Assembly: GCA_002695065.1 (NCBI GenBank)
Contig: NZNW01000044.1
Coordinates: forward strand, 1 to 64,000
Source: Salinicola sp.
Lineage (GTDB): Bacteria > Pseudomonadota > Gammaproteobacteria > Pseudomonadales > Halomonadaceae
DNA: 64,000 nucleotides
Direction: 5' to 3'
Position 1 is the first letter of the stretch; every line of letters starts with the position of its first letter. Under the pieces are notes generated by a model. It had not been told where the DNA came from. It searched no databases and saw only the letters and a list, made by a program, of their open reading frames with translations. The translations under genes and the position numbers were made by a program. Positions 15,795 to 23,914 of this stretch are shown piece by piece.

Positions 15795-16477
15795 GGCTTT
15801 CCCCTCCCCTTGCTGGAACCGACGCCGGGATCGGCCTCCTCCCGATAGCGGTAGGTCTTGGCCAGCATCGACAGCCGGAGCCGATCCTCCATCGGCGTCA
15901 GCGTAAAGTCGTGCAGCGTGACGATACGCGGCATGCCCGCGACACGAGCCAGGAACGCGGCGATCTGGTGGAAGTCCCCGCGCACCTGGATGTCGAAGGG
16001 CTGCTCGATATAGAACGCCTGCTCGACCGCCGGACGCAACTTGATGCTATCGATATCGAGTTGCTGCTCGCGTGCCGCGTCACTGATGGCATCCAGCAGC
16101 GCCGGAACCTCCGCATCGCTTGGCAGCATCTCCAGCACCCGCTGCATGCGGGCCTGCAGCTCGCTCATCTGGCGCTCCATCGCCGGCAGATTGACGGCCT
16201 GATAGGAGAGCGTCTCGAAGCGCTGCAGCGCCTGCTGCTCCTGAACCATCAATCGCTGATGCGTTTCCCGGGGCGATGAAGCCAGCAACCACTGCGCGCT
16301 CCACAGCGAAGCCAGCAGAAGCGCAACCGCTATCATCACCTGCAGGCCGACAGGCCAGGTGCCGGCCTCCTTGACATCCAGCTCGCGCCACTGGAGCTCA
16401 CGTAACTGCCGCCACTGTTCGCCGGCCAGGCCGCGAAGGCCGCCCAACCGCCGGAAACTGGCCGTCAGGCGCTTCAC
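15791..16477 (-). CDS. pilO: Type IV pilus assembly protein PilO
   Basis: Bitopic inner-membrane protein of 228 residues that pairs with PilN. A cytoplasmic N-terminus of about 45 residues precedes one transmembrane segment (LQVMIAVALLLASLWSAQWLL), roughly residues 46-66. A coiled-coil region follows (QEQQALQRFETLSYQAVN, MSELQARMQRVLEML). The C-terminal ferredoxin-like PilO domain contains the family sequence QPFDIQVRGDFHQIAAFLA. It overlaps pilN and pilP by four bases each. Confidence 0.95.
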   Translation of the reverse strand: MKRLTASFRRLGGLRGLAGEQWRQLRELQWRELDVKEAGTWPVGLQVMIAVALLLASLWSAQWLLASSPRETHQRLMVQEQQALQRFETLSYQAVNLPAMERQMSELQARMQRVLEMLPSDAEVPALLDAISDAAREQQLDIDSIKLRPAVEQAFYIEQPFDIQVRGDFHQIAAFLARVAGMPRIVTLHDFTLTPMEDRLRLSMLAKTYRYREEADPGVGSSKGRGKP

Positions 16478-17043
16478 GATCCGGCTCCCGCCGCACTGTC
16501 ATCGACCGGATGCTGGTCGACACTCATGTGGAAGCGCTTGGCCGCCGCCGGGCCCTCGGCGGACTGCACGTCCGAGAGCAGCGGGATATCGAATGCCGGG
16601 CTGTCATCCAGCGCCCGCATCTGGTCGGAGACCTGACGGTTGGAAGCCGCCACGCCGCTGAGCTCCAGCCGATCGTTCTTGCGATCCAGCTCGGTGTAAT
16701 AGACACCGTCGACCAGCGTGGCCGTCAGTTGATCGAGGACGCGAATGGTGAGCGGGCGGCTCGATTGCAGTTCGCCGATCACTTCGATCTGCTTCAGCAT
16801 GCGCTCCCGCAGCTCGCGGAAATCGCGCATCGCCTGAATGTCGCGGGTGAGGGCGTCGGTATCGCGCTGGATCAGCGCGACCCGGGCCTGCCCCGCGCGT
16901 ACCAGCGACTTCTCGTGCAGCGAGATCCCCCAGCCGATCAGCAGGCCGACGAGCAGCGTCAGCAGCAGGCCCTGCTTGAAACGACGGGTGCGTTGAACAC
17001 GACGCCGCTCCCGCCACGGCAGGAGATTGATCTCGATCGTCAT
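16474..17043 (-). CDS. pilN: Type IV pilus assembly protein PilN
   Basis: Inner-membrane protein of 189 residues whose short cytoplasmic N-terminus binds PilM. The signature INLLPWRERRR is at residues 5-15. One transmembrane helix (LLLTLLVGLLIGWGISL) sits at about residues 25-41, followed by a periplasmic coiled coil and the PilN fimbrial domain with DGVYYTELDRKNDRLELSG. The start at 17043 overlaps the pilM stop as ATGA. Family and role are certain from the motif and from operon position. Confidence 0.95.
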   Translation of the reverse strand: MTIEINLLPWRERRRVQRTRRFKQGLLLTLLVGLLIGWGISLHEKSLVRAGQARVALIQRDTDALTRDIQAMRDFRELRERMLKQIEVIGELQSSRPLTIRVLDQLTATLVDGVYYTELDRKNDRLELSGVAASNRQVSDQMRALDDSPAFDIPLLSDVQSAEGPAAAKRFHMSVDQHPVDDSAAGAGS

Positions 17044-18092
17044 GCCATGGCCCGCATGGCGAGGCCGCAGGCCGTGAGCATCGCCGGCGCGTCCGCGGCC
17101 AGCGCGCCGACATCCAGCCGCGAATGGATACGCATGTGGTGAAAGGGATTGGCGAGCTTCGCCTCGAGACCGCTCTGGGCACGCAGCCGCTCCGCCAGTC
17201 CCGGCAGTGCGCTGGACCCGCCCCCAAGGACGAGACGCCGAACCTGCTGCTGTCCCGCGGAGGTGTAGTAGAGTTGCAACGAACGACCGATGTGCTGAAT
17301 CAGGGTATCGATGAACGGCAGCAGCACCTGCTGGCGATAGTCGTCGGGCAATCCGCCGCGCTTCTTGGCGCGGCCGGCTTCGTCGAAACTCATGCCGTAA
17401 CGCTTGCTGATGGCGTCGGTGAGCTGCCGCCCGCCGCAAAGATTGTCCCGGCTGTAGACGATCCGTCCGCCCTTGAGCACATGAAAGGCGCAAAGATTGG
17501 CACCGATGTCGACCAGTGCCGTACTGTCGTCATCCGCCTCGGAGTCCCCCAGGGCACGGCAGACCCGCTCGAGGGCAAAGCCCTCCACGTCCACGGCCAC
17601 TGCCTCCAGCCCCACCGCCTCCATGGTCGAGGTCAGCGTCTCGATATCCTGCAGGCGGCAGGCCACCAGCAGGATCTCCTGCTGGTCCGGGTAACGGGCA
17701 TGGTGGCCCAGCCGCTGAAAGTCGAAGGCAACCTCGTTGAGGGGAAACGGGACGTGCTTGTCGGACTCCATCTGGATGCGGGCTTCGATCTCCTCGTCGC
17801 TGAGCGAGGCCGGAAGCGACAGCACGCGGGTGATGGCGGCCGAATTGGGCACCGCCACCACGGCGCGCCGGGAACGCAGCTGGGCATGCTCGACCGCCCG
17901 GCGCAGCGTGTCCACGACCTCGCTCTTGTCGCGAATACGCTTCTCGACGACGGCTCCCTCGCTCAGTGGGCGCACCGCGTAACTGTCGATTCTCAGGCCG
18001 CCGGCGTGACGCTCCAACTCCAGCAGCTTGACAGTGGCGGAGGTGATGTCCACTCCGACCAATCCCTGGGAGGATCTTTTCAAGCGCAACAC
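17040..18092 (-). CDS. pilM: Type IV pilus actin-like ATPase PilM
   Basis: Cytoplasmic actin-fold protein of 350 residues that organises PilN/PilO under the membrane. It opens with LVGVDITSATVKLLEL, the phosphate-1 loop. Later come TALVDIGANLCAFHVL (phosphate-2) and LVLGGGSSALPGLAERL near the end. A GTG at 18092 is taken as the start because GAGG lies ten bases upstream and the family begins a few residues before this point. The longer in-frame reading upstream lacks similarity to PilM. It is the first gene of pilMNOPQ-aroK-aroB and diverges from mrcA. Confidence 0.93.
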   Translation of the reverse strand: MLRLKRSSQGLVGVDITSATVKLLELERHAGGLRIDSYAVRPLSEGAVVEKRIRDKSEVVDTLRRAVEHAQLRSRRAVVAVPNSAAITRVLSLPASLSDEEIEARIQMESDKHVPFPLNEVAFDFQRLGHHARYPDQQEILLVACRLQDIETLTSTMEAVGLEAVAVDVEGFALERVCRALGDSEADDDSTALVDIGANLCAFHVLKGGRIVYSRDNLCGGRQLTDAISKRYGMSFDEAGRAKKRGGLPDDYRQQVLLPFIDTLIQHIGRSLQLYYTSAGQQQVRRLVLGGGSSALPGLAERLRAQSGLEAKLANPFHHMRIHSRLDVGALAADAPAMLTACGLAMRAMA

Positions 18093-18234
18093 TGTCTCAC
18101 CTCGCCGGAACTCGAAAATCCTAATCGAAGTTAACGGCGGCCCGATGGGCAACTTGAGACATTTCGTTACACTTATTTCTCGTTGCTTGCAGGAAGCGGC
18201 GGGTACGAAACTGGCCCCGGCTCTGTCGCATCCA

Positions 18235-18240
18235 TATAAT
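18235..18240 (+). promoter_or_regulatory. Consensus -10 element for mrcA
   Basis: A perfect TATAAT lies 86 bases before the mrcA start, in the divergent pilM-mrcA region. The -35 region about 17 bases upstream is poor (CTGGCC or TGGCCC). Confidence 0.5.
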
Positions 18241-18325
18241 GCCCCGTTACTGAACCATGTCCGAAGCTAGGGATAGCGGGCACGCACGCGGCCGGACCGC
18301 CACCAGTCAAGGATCACCTCTTTTT

Positions 18326-20848
18326 ATGAAGCTTTTTACCCGCTTACTGACGACCGCCTTCTGGCTGCTGCTGTCGCTATGCGCCGGTGTCGTGCTGGCA
18401 GTCGTCGGCGCAGGGCTCTACTTTGCCCCTGGCCTGCCGGACGTGCGCCAGCTCCAGAACTACGAGCTTCAGACGCCGCTGCGAATCTACACCGAGGACA
18501 ACAAGCTGATCGGCGAATACGGCGAGGAGCGCCGCATGCCGATCAGCTACGATCAGATCCCCCAACCGCTGATCGATGCGCTGCTGGCGGCCGAGGATGC
18601 CAACTTCTACAACCACCCCGGCGTCGACCCGAAAGGCCTGCTGCGCGCGGCGGTGGAACTGGCCTCCTCGGGAGACATCCAGTCCGGCGGCAGCACCATC
18701 ACCATGCAGGTGGCACGCAACTACCTGCTGACCCTGGATCAGACGTTCACCCGCAAGATCCGCGAGATCCTGCTGGCGCTGCAGATGGAGCAGATCCTGA
18801 GCAAGCCGGAGATTCTCGAGCTCTATGTCAACAAGATCTACCTGGGCCACCGCTCCTATGGCGTCGCCGCCGCCGCCAACACCTACTACGGCAAGCCGCT
18901 GACCGATCTGACGCTGCCGCAGTACGCCATGATCGCGGGCCTGCCCAAGGCACCGTCCAGCTTCAATCCGCTGGCCAATCCGGAGCGCGCCCTGATTCGA
19001 CGCAACTGGATCCTCTATCGCATGCGTCAGCTCGGTTCGATCGACCAGGCTAGCTACGAGCAGGCCGTCAAGGCGCCGATCACCGCCAGCCGCCATGTCG
19101 CGCAGTCGGAGATCGACGCGCCCTATGTGGCCGAGATGGCACGCGCCTACGCCGTCGAGCGCTTCGGCGACAAGGCCTATACCGACAATATCCGCATCAC
19201 CACCACGCTCGACAGTCGCCTGCAGACCGAGGCCCGCAATGCGCTGGTGCAGGGCCTGATCGACTACGACACCCGCCACGGCTGGCGTGGTCCGGAGCAG
19301 AAAGACATCCCCCCGAGCCTCGTCGAAGCGCAGGATCGCACCGAGCGGCAGGGCCTGGAAGAAGAGCTCTCGGAGTCCCCGGAGGTCATCCAGACCGCGC
19401 GCCAGGCGGCCCAGAGCAGCGAGGCCACCATCGAAGGCGTCGATGGCGATGTCAGCAACTGGCTCAAGGTGCTGGAGCGCACGCCCGCCTACGGCCCCCT
19501 TCAGCCGGCCATCGTGACCGAGACCGACGGCAAGCAGATGCGCGTGCTGGATGCCGATGGCAAAGTCATCACCCTGGACTGGGATGGCCTCAAGTGGGCC
19601 CGCGTCTACCACAGCGCCAAATGGCGCGGCGATGTGCCCGCCAATGCCGAGGCGATCGCCCAGCGCGGCGACCTGGTCCGGATCCTGAAGAGCGGCGACA
19701 GCTGGCGCTTGTCGCAGCGCCCCGGCGCCGAGGGCGCGATCGTCGTGCTCGACCCCCAGACCGGCGCCATCGAGGCGCTGCAGGGCGGATTCAGCTTCGC
19801 CGCCAGCAAGTTCAACCGTGCCATCCAGGCGCAGCGCCAGGTCGGCTCCAACTTCAAGCCCTTCGTCTATCTGGCGGCGCTGCAGGAAGGCGGCATGACC
19901 GCGGCCACCATCATCAACGACGCGCCGGTGGTGATGTCCCAGTACAGCGGCGACGACTGGCGCCCCGAAAACGCGGAACGCCAGTTCCGCGGGCCGACAC
20001 GCCTGCGGGTCGGGCTGTACACCTCGCGCAATCTGGTGACCATCCGCGTGCTGCAGTCGCTGGGACTCGACAACGCGCTGAACTTCCTCGAGCGCTTCGG
20101 CTTCTCCCGGGATCGCCTGCCGCACGGGCTGTCGCTGGCACTGGGCAGCGCCTCGCTGACGCCGCTGGAGATCGCCAACGCCTACGCGGTGCTGGCCAAC
20201 GGCGGCTTCCAGGTCTCGCCCTGGTACATCCAGCAGGTCACCCAGGGCAGCCAGAACACCGTGGTCGAACAGGCCAACCCGCTGGTGGCATGCCGCGACT
20301 GCGCGCCCGACGCGACCCAGACCGAAGTCGACGGCGAACCGCGCCGCATTGCGCCCCGCGTCGTCGACCCCGATGCGCTCTACATCCTGCGCAGCATCCT
20401 GCGGGATGTCATCGAGCGCGGCACGGGCCGCGGCGCGCTGTCGCTCGACCGTGCCGATATCGTCGGCAAGACCGGTACCACCAACGATCAGCGCGACGCC
20501 TGGTTCTCCGGCTTCAACAACTCACTGGTCACGACGGTATGGGTCGGCAAGGACGACAACACCACCACCGCGGAATATGGCGCGCAAGCCGCCCTGCCGA
20601 TCTGGAAGGCGTTCATGGGCCCGGCCCTGAAAGGGACCCCCGAGGTCGTTCCGAAGGCGCCTGACGATATCGTCCAGGCACGCATCGACCCGAAGACCGG
20701 CAAGCGCCTGCATGACGATCAGTCCGGCGGCATCAGCGAGATCTTCCGCAAGGACAACCTGCCCGAGTACCAACCTCGGGGTATTCGCCCTGAACTGGAA
20801 GATGAGAGCGGTTCGCAAGGCACTGGCACTTTCGAAGCCATCTTCTGA
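18326..20848 (+). CDS. mrcA: Penicillin-binding protein 1A
   Basis: Bifunctional class A PBP of 840 residues that polymerises glycan strands and crosslinks peptidoglycan. A membrane anchor occupies residues 10-35. The glycosyltransferase domain shows AAEDANFYNHPGVD with the catalytic glutamate, plus GGSTITMQVARNYLL. An OB-like insert follows near residue 340. The transpeptidase domain has the SxxK motif in GSNFKPFVY, SxN in YTSRNLVT and KTG in GKTGTTNDQRDAW. The ATG at 18326 matches the usual N-terminus, though an in-frame ATG 69 bases upstream is possible and the AAGGA site is rather far (12 bases). The divergence from pilM is the usual gammaproteobacterial order. Confidence 0.96.
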   Translation: MKLFTRLLTTAFWLLLSLCAGVVLAVVGAGLYFAPGLPDVRQLQNYELQTPLRIYTEDNKLIGEYGEERRMPISYDQIPQPLIDALLAAEDANFYNHPGVDPKGLLRAAVELASSGDIQSGGSTITMQVARNYLLTLDQTFTRKIREILLALQMEQILSKPEILELYVNKIYLGHRSYGVAAAANTYYGKPLTDLTLPQYAMIAGLPKAPSSFNPLANPERALIRRNWILYRMRQLGSIDQASYEQAVKAPITASRHVAQSEIDAPYVAEMARAYAVERFGDKAYTDNIRITTTLDSRLQTEARNALVQGLIDYDTRHGWRGPEQKDIPPSLVEAQDRTERQGLEEELSESPEVIQTARQAAQSSEATIEGVDGDVSNWLKVLERTPAYGPLQPAIVTETDGKQMRVLDADGKVITLDWDGLKWARVYHSAKWRGDVPANAEAIAQRGDLVRILKSGDSWRLSQRPGAEGAIVVLDPQTGAIEALQGGFSFAASKFNRAIQAQRQVGSNFKPFVYLAALQEGGMTAATIINDAPVVMSQYSGDDWRPENAERQFRGPTRLRVGLYTSRNLVTIRVLQSLGLDNALNFLERFGFSRDRLPHGLSLALGSASLTPLEIANAYAVLANGGFQVSPWYIQQVTQGSQNTVVEQANPLVACRDCAPDATQTEVDGEPRRIAPRVVDPDALYILRSILRDVIERGTGRGALSLDRADIVGKTGTTNDQRDAWFSGFNNSLVTTVWVGKDDNTTTAEYGAQAALPIWKAFMGPALKGTPEVVPKAPDDIVQARIDPKTGKRLHDDQSGGISEIFRKDNLPEYQPRGIRPELEDESGSQGTGTFEAIF

Positions 20849-20854
20849 TACATT

Positions 20855-20877
20855 GGTCGGGGCCTCGAGCCCCGACC
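20855..20877 (+). terminator. Hairpin after mrcA (weak terminator)
   Basis: GGTCGGGGC pairs with GCCCCGACC around CTCGA, six bases after the mrcA stop. There is no T-run after it, so it may be an mRNA-stabilising hairpin rather than a terminator. Confidence 0.5.
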
Positions 20878-20939
20878 CATTCGTTCCACACTCGCTCTTC
20901 ACCGCAACAGGACGTCGCAGCGACGCTGAGAGAGATGTC

Positions 20940-21722
20940 ATGCCCCTGCCTAGTTGCCGCTGGTGGCTGCTGGCCACCTGCCTGATGGCATCGCCGTCAC
21001 ACGCAGAGCTTTTCTACGCGCCGCCGGCACCGGACGAAAATGCGCCCAACTTCAGTGGCAGCGCGGAACTCGGCTACACCAAGCTGACCGGCAACACCAA
21101 CACCCAGACGCTGCTCGCCAAGGGCCGCCTGACCTGGCTGACCGGCCGCTATACGCATACCTTCCGCGCCGAGACCCGTAGCGTCCAGGACAACGACAAC
21201 ACCACCTCGGAGCGATATCTGGTCGGCGCCCGCGAACGCTATGAGCTGGCGGACAACAACTACCTGTTCGGCTTTGCACGCTGGGAGCGCGATCGATTCA
21301 GCGGCTACGACTCGCAGTTCACGACCATTGCCGGTTACGGGCGCCAGCTCCTCGTCGGCCCGACGCACACCCTTTCGGCCGAAGTCGGTCCGGGCTATCG
21401 CCGCGACGTCTATGCCGACGACAGCGACGATGACGATGACGACGCTTACGAAGGCGGCAGCAGCGACGATCTGGCGCTGGCCTACGCGGCGCTGGACTAT
21501 ACCTACAACTTCAGTGACGACATCTCCTTCGATCAGGAGCTGTCGGCGGAAGCGACTCACATCAGTGTCACTACCCGTTCACTCTCGTCGATCACGTCGC
21601 AATTGAACTCTCACCTCGCGCTGCGCGTCTCCTACGATGCCAGGAGCAACACTCATCCGCCGCCGGGCGCCGAAGCACGCACCGACACCACGACCTCGGT
21701 CTCGATTCTCTACGGCTGGTAG
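20940..21722 (+). CDS. DUF481 family outer-membrane protein
   Basis: Predicted outer-membrane beta-barrel of 260 residues. A signal peptide ends near PSHA at about residue 21. The segment NFSGSAELGYTKLTGNTNTQ is the classic DUF481 opening and is followed by alternating aromatic beta-strands to a terminal ILYGW. The start follows GAGAG at a suitable distance. Residues around 160-175 form an unusually acidic stretch of consecutive aspartates (DDSDDDDDDAYEG), probably a surface or periplasmic loop that may bind cations or reflect halophilic adaptation. The cellular role of DUF481 proteins is not established. A tandem repeat array begins directly after the stop codon. Confidence 0.85.
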   Translation: MPLPSCRWWLLATCLMASPSHAELFYAPPAPDENAPNFSGSAELGYTKLTGNTNTQTLLAKGRLTWLTGRYTHTFRAETRSVQDNDNTTSERYLVGARERYELADNNYLFGFARWERDRFSGYDSQFTTIAGYGRQLLVGPTHTLSAEVGPGYRRDVYADDSDDDDDDAYEGGSSDDLALAYAALDYTYNFSDDISFDQELSAEATHISVTTRSLSSITSQLNSHLALRVSYDARSNTHPPPGAEARTDTTTSVSILYGW

Positions 21723-21826
21723 CGACGGCGCTGGGTCGCTGGAAAAGGGCCATCGAGCGACGGCTTCGGGTCGCTGTAAAAAGACGGCTTCGGGTCGCTG
21801 TAAAAAACGGCTTCGGGGCGCTATAT
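21723..21826 (+). repeat. Imperfect tandem repeat behind the DUF481 gene
   Basis: About four degenerate copies of a unit near GACGGCTTCGGGTCGCTG followed by an A-run. The second and third copies are nearly identical and about 25 bases long. The array starts at the stop codon and has no other feature. Confidence 0.8.
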
Positions 21827-21839
21827 CAGATCGTTGAAA

Positions 21840-21871
21840 AGCACGATGCCGCCTCGGAGGGCGGCATCGTC
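21840..21871 (-). terminator. Terminator of the malic enzyme gene
   Basis: ACGATGCCGCC pairs with GGCGGCATCGT around a six-base loop. On the minus strand the stem is followed by GCTTTTC, so it serves the gene ending at 21892. Confidence 0.8.
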
Positions 21872-21891
21872 GTGATGAGACAGATCAGCAA

Positions 21892-23163
21892 TTACTTGCC
21901 GTAGATTTCCCTGACGCTCTTCAGCGGGTAGTGGGCGGGATACGGCTTCTTCGCGACGCCGGACTCCACCGCGGCCTGGGCCACCGCCGCCGGAATCTTC
22001 TCCAGCAGCCGCGAATCCACCGGCGTGGGGATGATGTAGCCACGACCGAACTCCAGCGAATCGAGCTCGTAGGCGTCCAGCACCTCTTTCGTCACCGGCT
22101 CGCGCGCCAGATCCTTCAGCGCGTGAACGGCGGCGATCTTCATCTTTTCATTGATGGCCGTGGCCCGCACGTCCAGCGCGCCACGGAAGATGAACGGGAA
22201 CCCCAGCACATTGTTGACCTGATTGGGGTAGTCGGAGCGCCCCGTGCCCATGATCACATCGCTGCGGGTCGCGCGAGCCACATCGGGGTGAATTTCGGGG
22301 TCCGGGTTGGAGCAGGCGAACACGATCGGGTCGGCCGCCATCTTCGCGAGCTGCTCGGGCTTGAACAGATTCGGCCCGGAGAGCCCGACGAAGACATCGG
22401 CGCCCTCGATCGCGTCATCCAGCGTGCGCAGCGGCGTCTCGGTGGCGAACTGCGCCTTGTACTGGTTGAGATCACTGCGACCGCTGTGAATGACGCCATT
22501 GCGATCCAGCATGAAGATGTTCTCGGCCCGGGCGCCGCATTCGATCAGCAGTTTCATGCAGGCAATGGCGGCCGACCCCGCCCCGAGACAGACGATACGC
22601 GCGGTCGCCAGTGTCTTGCCGGCGATGTCCAGGGCGTTGAGCAGGCCCGCGGCGGTCACGATCGCGGTGCCGTGCTGGTCGTCGTGAAACACCGGGATGC
22701 TGCAGCGCTGCTTGAGCGCCGCCTCGATCTCGAAGCACTCGGGCGCCTTGATATCCTCCAGGTTGATACCGCCCCAGGTGTTGGCGATGTTGGCAACCGT
22801 GTCGATGAAGGCCTGGGCGGAATCGGCCTCGACCTCGATATCCACCGAGTTGATGCCGGCGAAGCGCTTGAAAAGAACCCCCTTGCCCTCCATGACAGGC
22901 TTGCTCGCCAGTGGCCCGAGGTTCCCCAGACCCAGGATAGCGCTGCCATCGGAGACGACGGCCACCAGGTTGCCCTTGCCGGTGTAGAGATAGGCGTTTT
23001 CCGGATCCAGCGCGATCTCCCTGCACGGCTCGGCAACACCAGGGCTATAGGCCAGCGACAAATGCTTGGCGGTTTCGGTCGGCTTGGTCAGCTCGACCGA
23101 CAACTTGCCCGGAATCGGCTTGGCATGGTAATCGAGCGCCGCCTGTCTTTTATCGTCACTCAT
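21892..23163 (-). CDS. maeB: Malic enzyme, single-domain form
   Basis: Cytosolic oxidative decarboxylase turning malate into pyruvate with reduction of NADP (or NAD); 423 residues. Typical blocks are SLAYSPGVAEPCREIA, DGSAILGLGNLGPLASKPVM (the malate/NAD site), FHDDQHGTAIVTAAGLLNAL and VCLGAGSAAIACMKLL for the dinucleotide. It lacks the C-terminal phosphotransacetylase-like domain that makes E. coli MaeB about 760 residues, so allosteric control through that domain would be absent. The ATG at 23163 was chosen because the upstream reading is unlike the family. Cofactor preference cannot be read reliably. Confidence 0.92.
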   Translation of the reverse strand: MSDDKRQAALDYHAKPIPGKLSVELTKPTETAKHLSLAYSPGVAEPCREIALDPENAYLYTGKGNLVAVVSDGSAILGLGNLGPLASKPVMEGKGVLFKRFAGINSVDIEVEADSAQAFIDTVANIANTWGGINLEDIKAPECFEIEAALKQRCSIPVFHDDQHGTAIVTAAGLLNALDIAGKTLATARIVCLGAGSAAIACMKLLIECGARAENIFMLDRNGVIHSGRSDLNQYKAQFATETPLRTLDDAIEGADVFVGLSGPNLFKPEQLAKMAADPIVFACSNPDPEIHPDVARATRSDVIMGTGRSDYPNQVNNVLGFPFIFRGALDVRATAINEKMKIAAVHALKDLAREPVTKEVLDAYELDSLEFGRGYIIPTPVDSRLLEKIPAAVAQAAVESGVAKKPYPAHYPLKSVREIYGK

Positions 23164-23226
23164 GGGGAATGTTTCCAAATGAAGGGTGGGATATCTCGGC
23201 ATCGTCGTGCCATGGAGTCGCGCCAG

Positions 23227-23253
23227 ATTATAGAAAAACGACACCCCACACAA
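23227..23253 (-). promoter_or_regulatory. Predicted maeB promoter
   Basis: On the minus strand, TTGTGT is followed after 15 bases by a perfect TATAAT, 63 bases before the maeB start. The spacing is short for sigma-70. Confidence 0.5.
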
Positions 23254-23433
23254 CTTTCGCCCTTTTCTCCTCTTTCGCGAATTTTAAGTGCCTGTTTGAA
23301 TCACTTCGATGCATTTGGCGACACTTATACCTGGGCGCCCAGCCATAAAACATCCCTTATCCATGGTCTCGAACCCAGGCTCCGGCCCGGAAATCCCGCC
23401 CCTTCGCGTGTCGAGATCCGGCAATCGCGCACG

Positions 23434-23462
23434 AAAAAGCCCGCCATGGAGGCGGGCTTCTC
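23434..23462 (-). terminator. rpmE terminator
   Basis: AAGCCCGCC pairs with GGCGGGCTT around ATGGA. Read on the minus strand the stem ends in GGGCTTTTTCG, a good T-run, 33 bases after the rpmE stop. Confidence 0.88.
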
Positions 23463-23494
23463 GACAACCGATCGGTTCTCGGCGAGACGCGATA

Positions 23495-23710
23495 TCAACC
23501 GCGACGAACCGCAGCTCCGAAGCGCTTGTTGAAACGCTCGACGCGGCCACCGGTGGTCGCCTGCTTCTGCTTGCCGGTGTAGAACGGGTGACACTGCGAG
23601 CAGACGTCGACGTGGAAGTCTTCGTTGGCCGTGGTGCCGATCGAATGGGTCGCGCCACAGGAACAAGTCGCCGTGACTGTCTTGTATTCGGGATGAATAG
23701 ACTGTTTCAT
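23495..23710 (-). CDS. rpmE: 50S ribosomal protein L31 (zinc-binding form)
   Basis: Ribosomal protein L31, 71 residues, located at the bridge between subunits. The cysteines in TCSCGATH and [14 protein letters not shown] are the zinc-binding set of the primary (C-plus) form; zinc-free paralogues lack them. [10 protein letters not shown] is the usual N-terminus, so the ATG at 23710 is used rather than the longer upstream frame. It diverges from priA, a common arrangement. Confidence 0.97.
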   Translation of the reverse strand: MKQSIHPEYKTVTATCSCGATHSIGTTANEDFHVDVCSQCHPFYTGKQKQATTGGRVERFNKRFGAAVRRG

Positions 23711-23914
23711 CGTGAAGCCTCGCTTTGCGGTGTACCGCCACCTGATCTGTTGCCAGGCACCGTACACGGATAGGGAATCGCGGTTCACTCCCGCGCGACC
23801 GGCCCGCCTAGAATCCCGTAACCCGCATCGTCTGGCGATGGCAGTACCACGGATAAGAGACGCACCCTACGTCGGAAGGCGGCGCATTTTAGCAGAACTC
23901 TTCACGGAGGCCAA

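Larger units (their letters stand above)
23164..23494. other. Intergenic region maeB-rpmE
   Basis: 331 bases without a gene. It holds the maeB leader and promoter near 23227-23253 and the rpmE terminator near 23434-23462. Reading frames across it are arginine-rich shadows. Confidence 0.7.
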
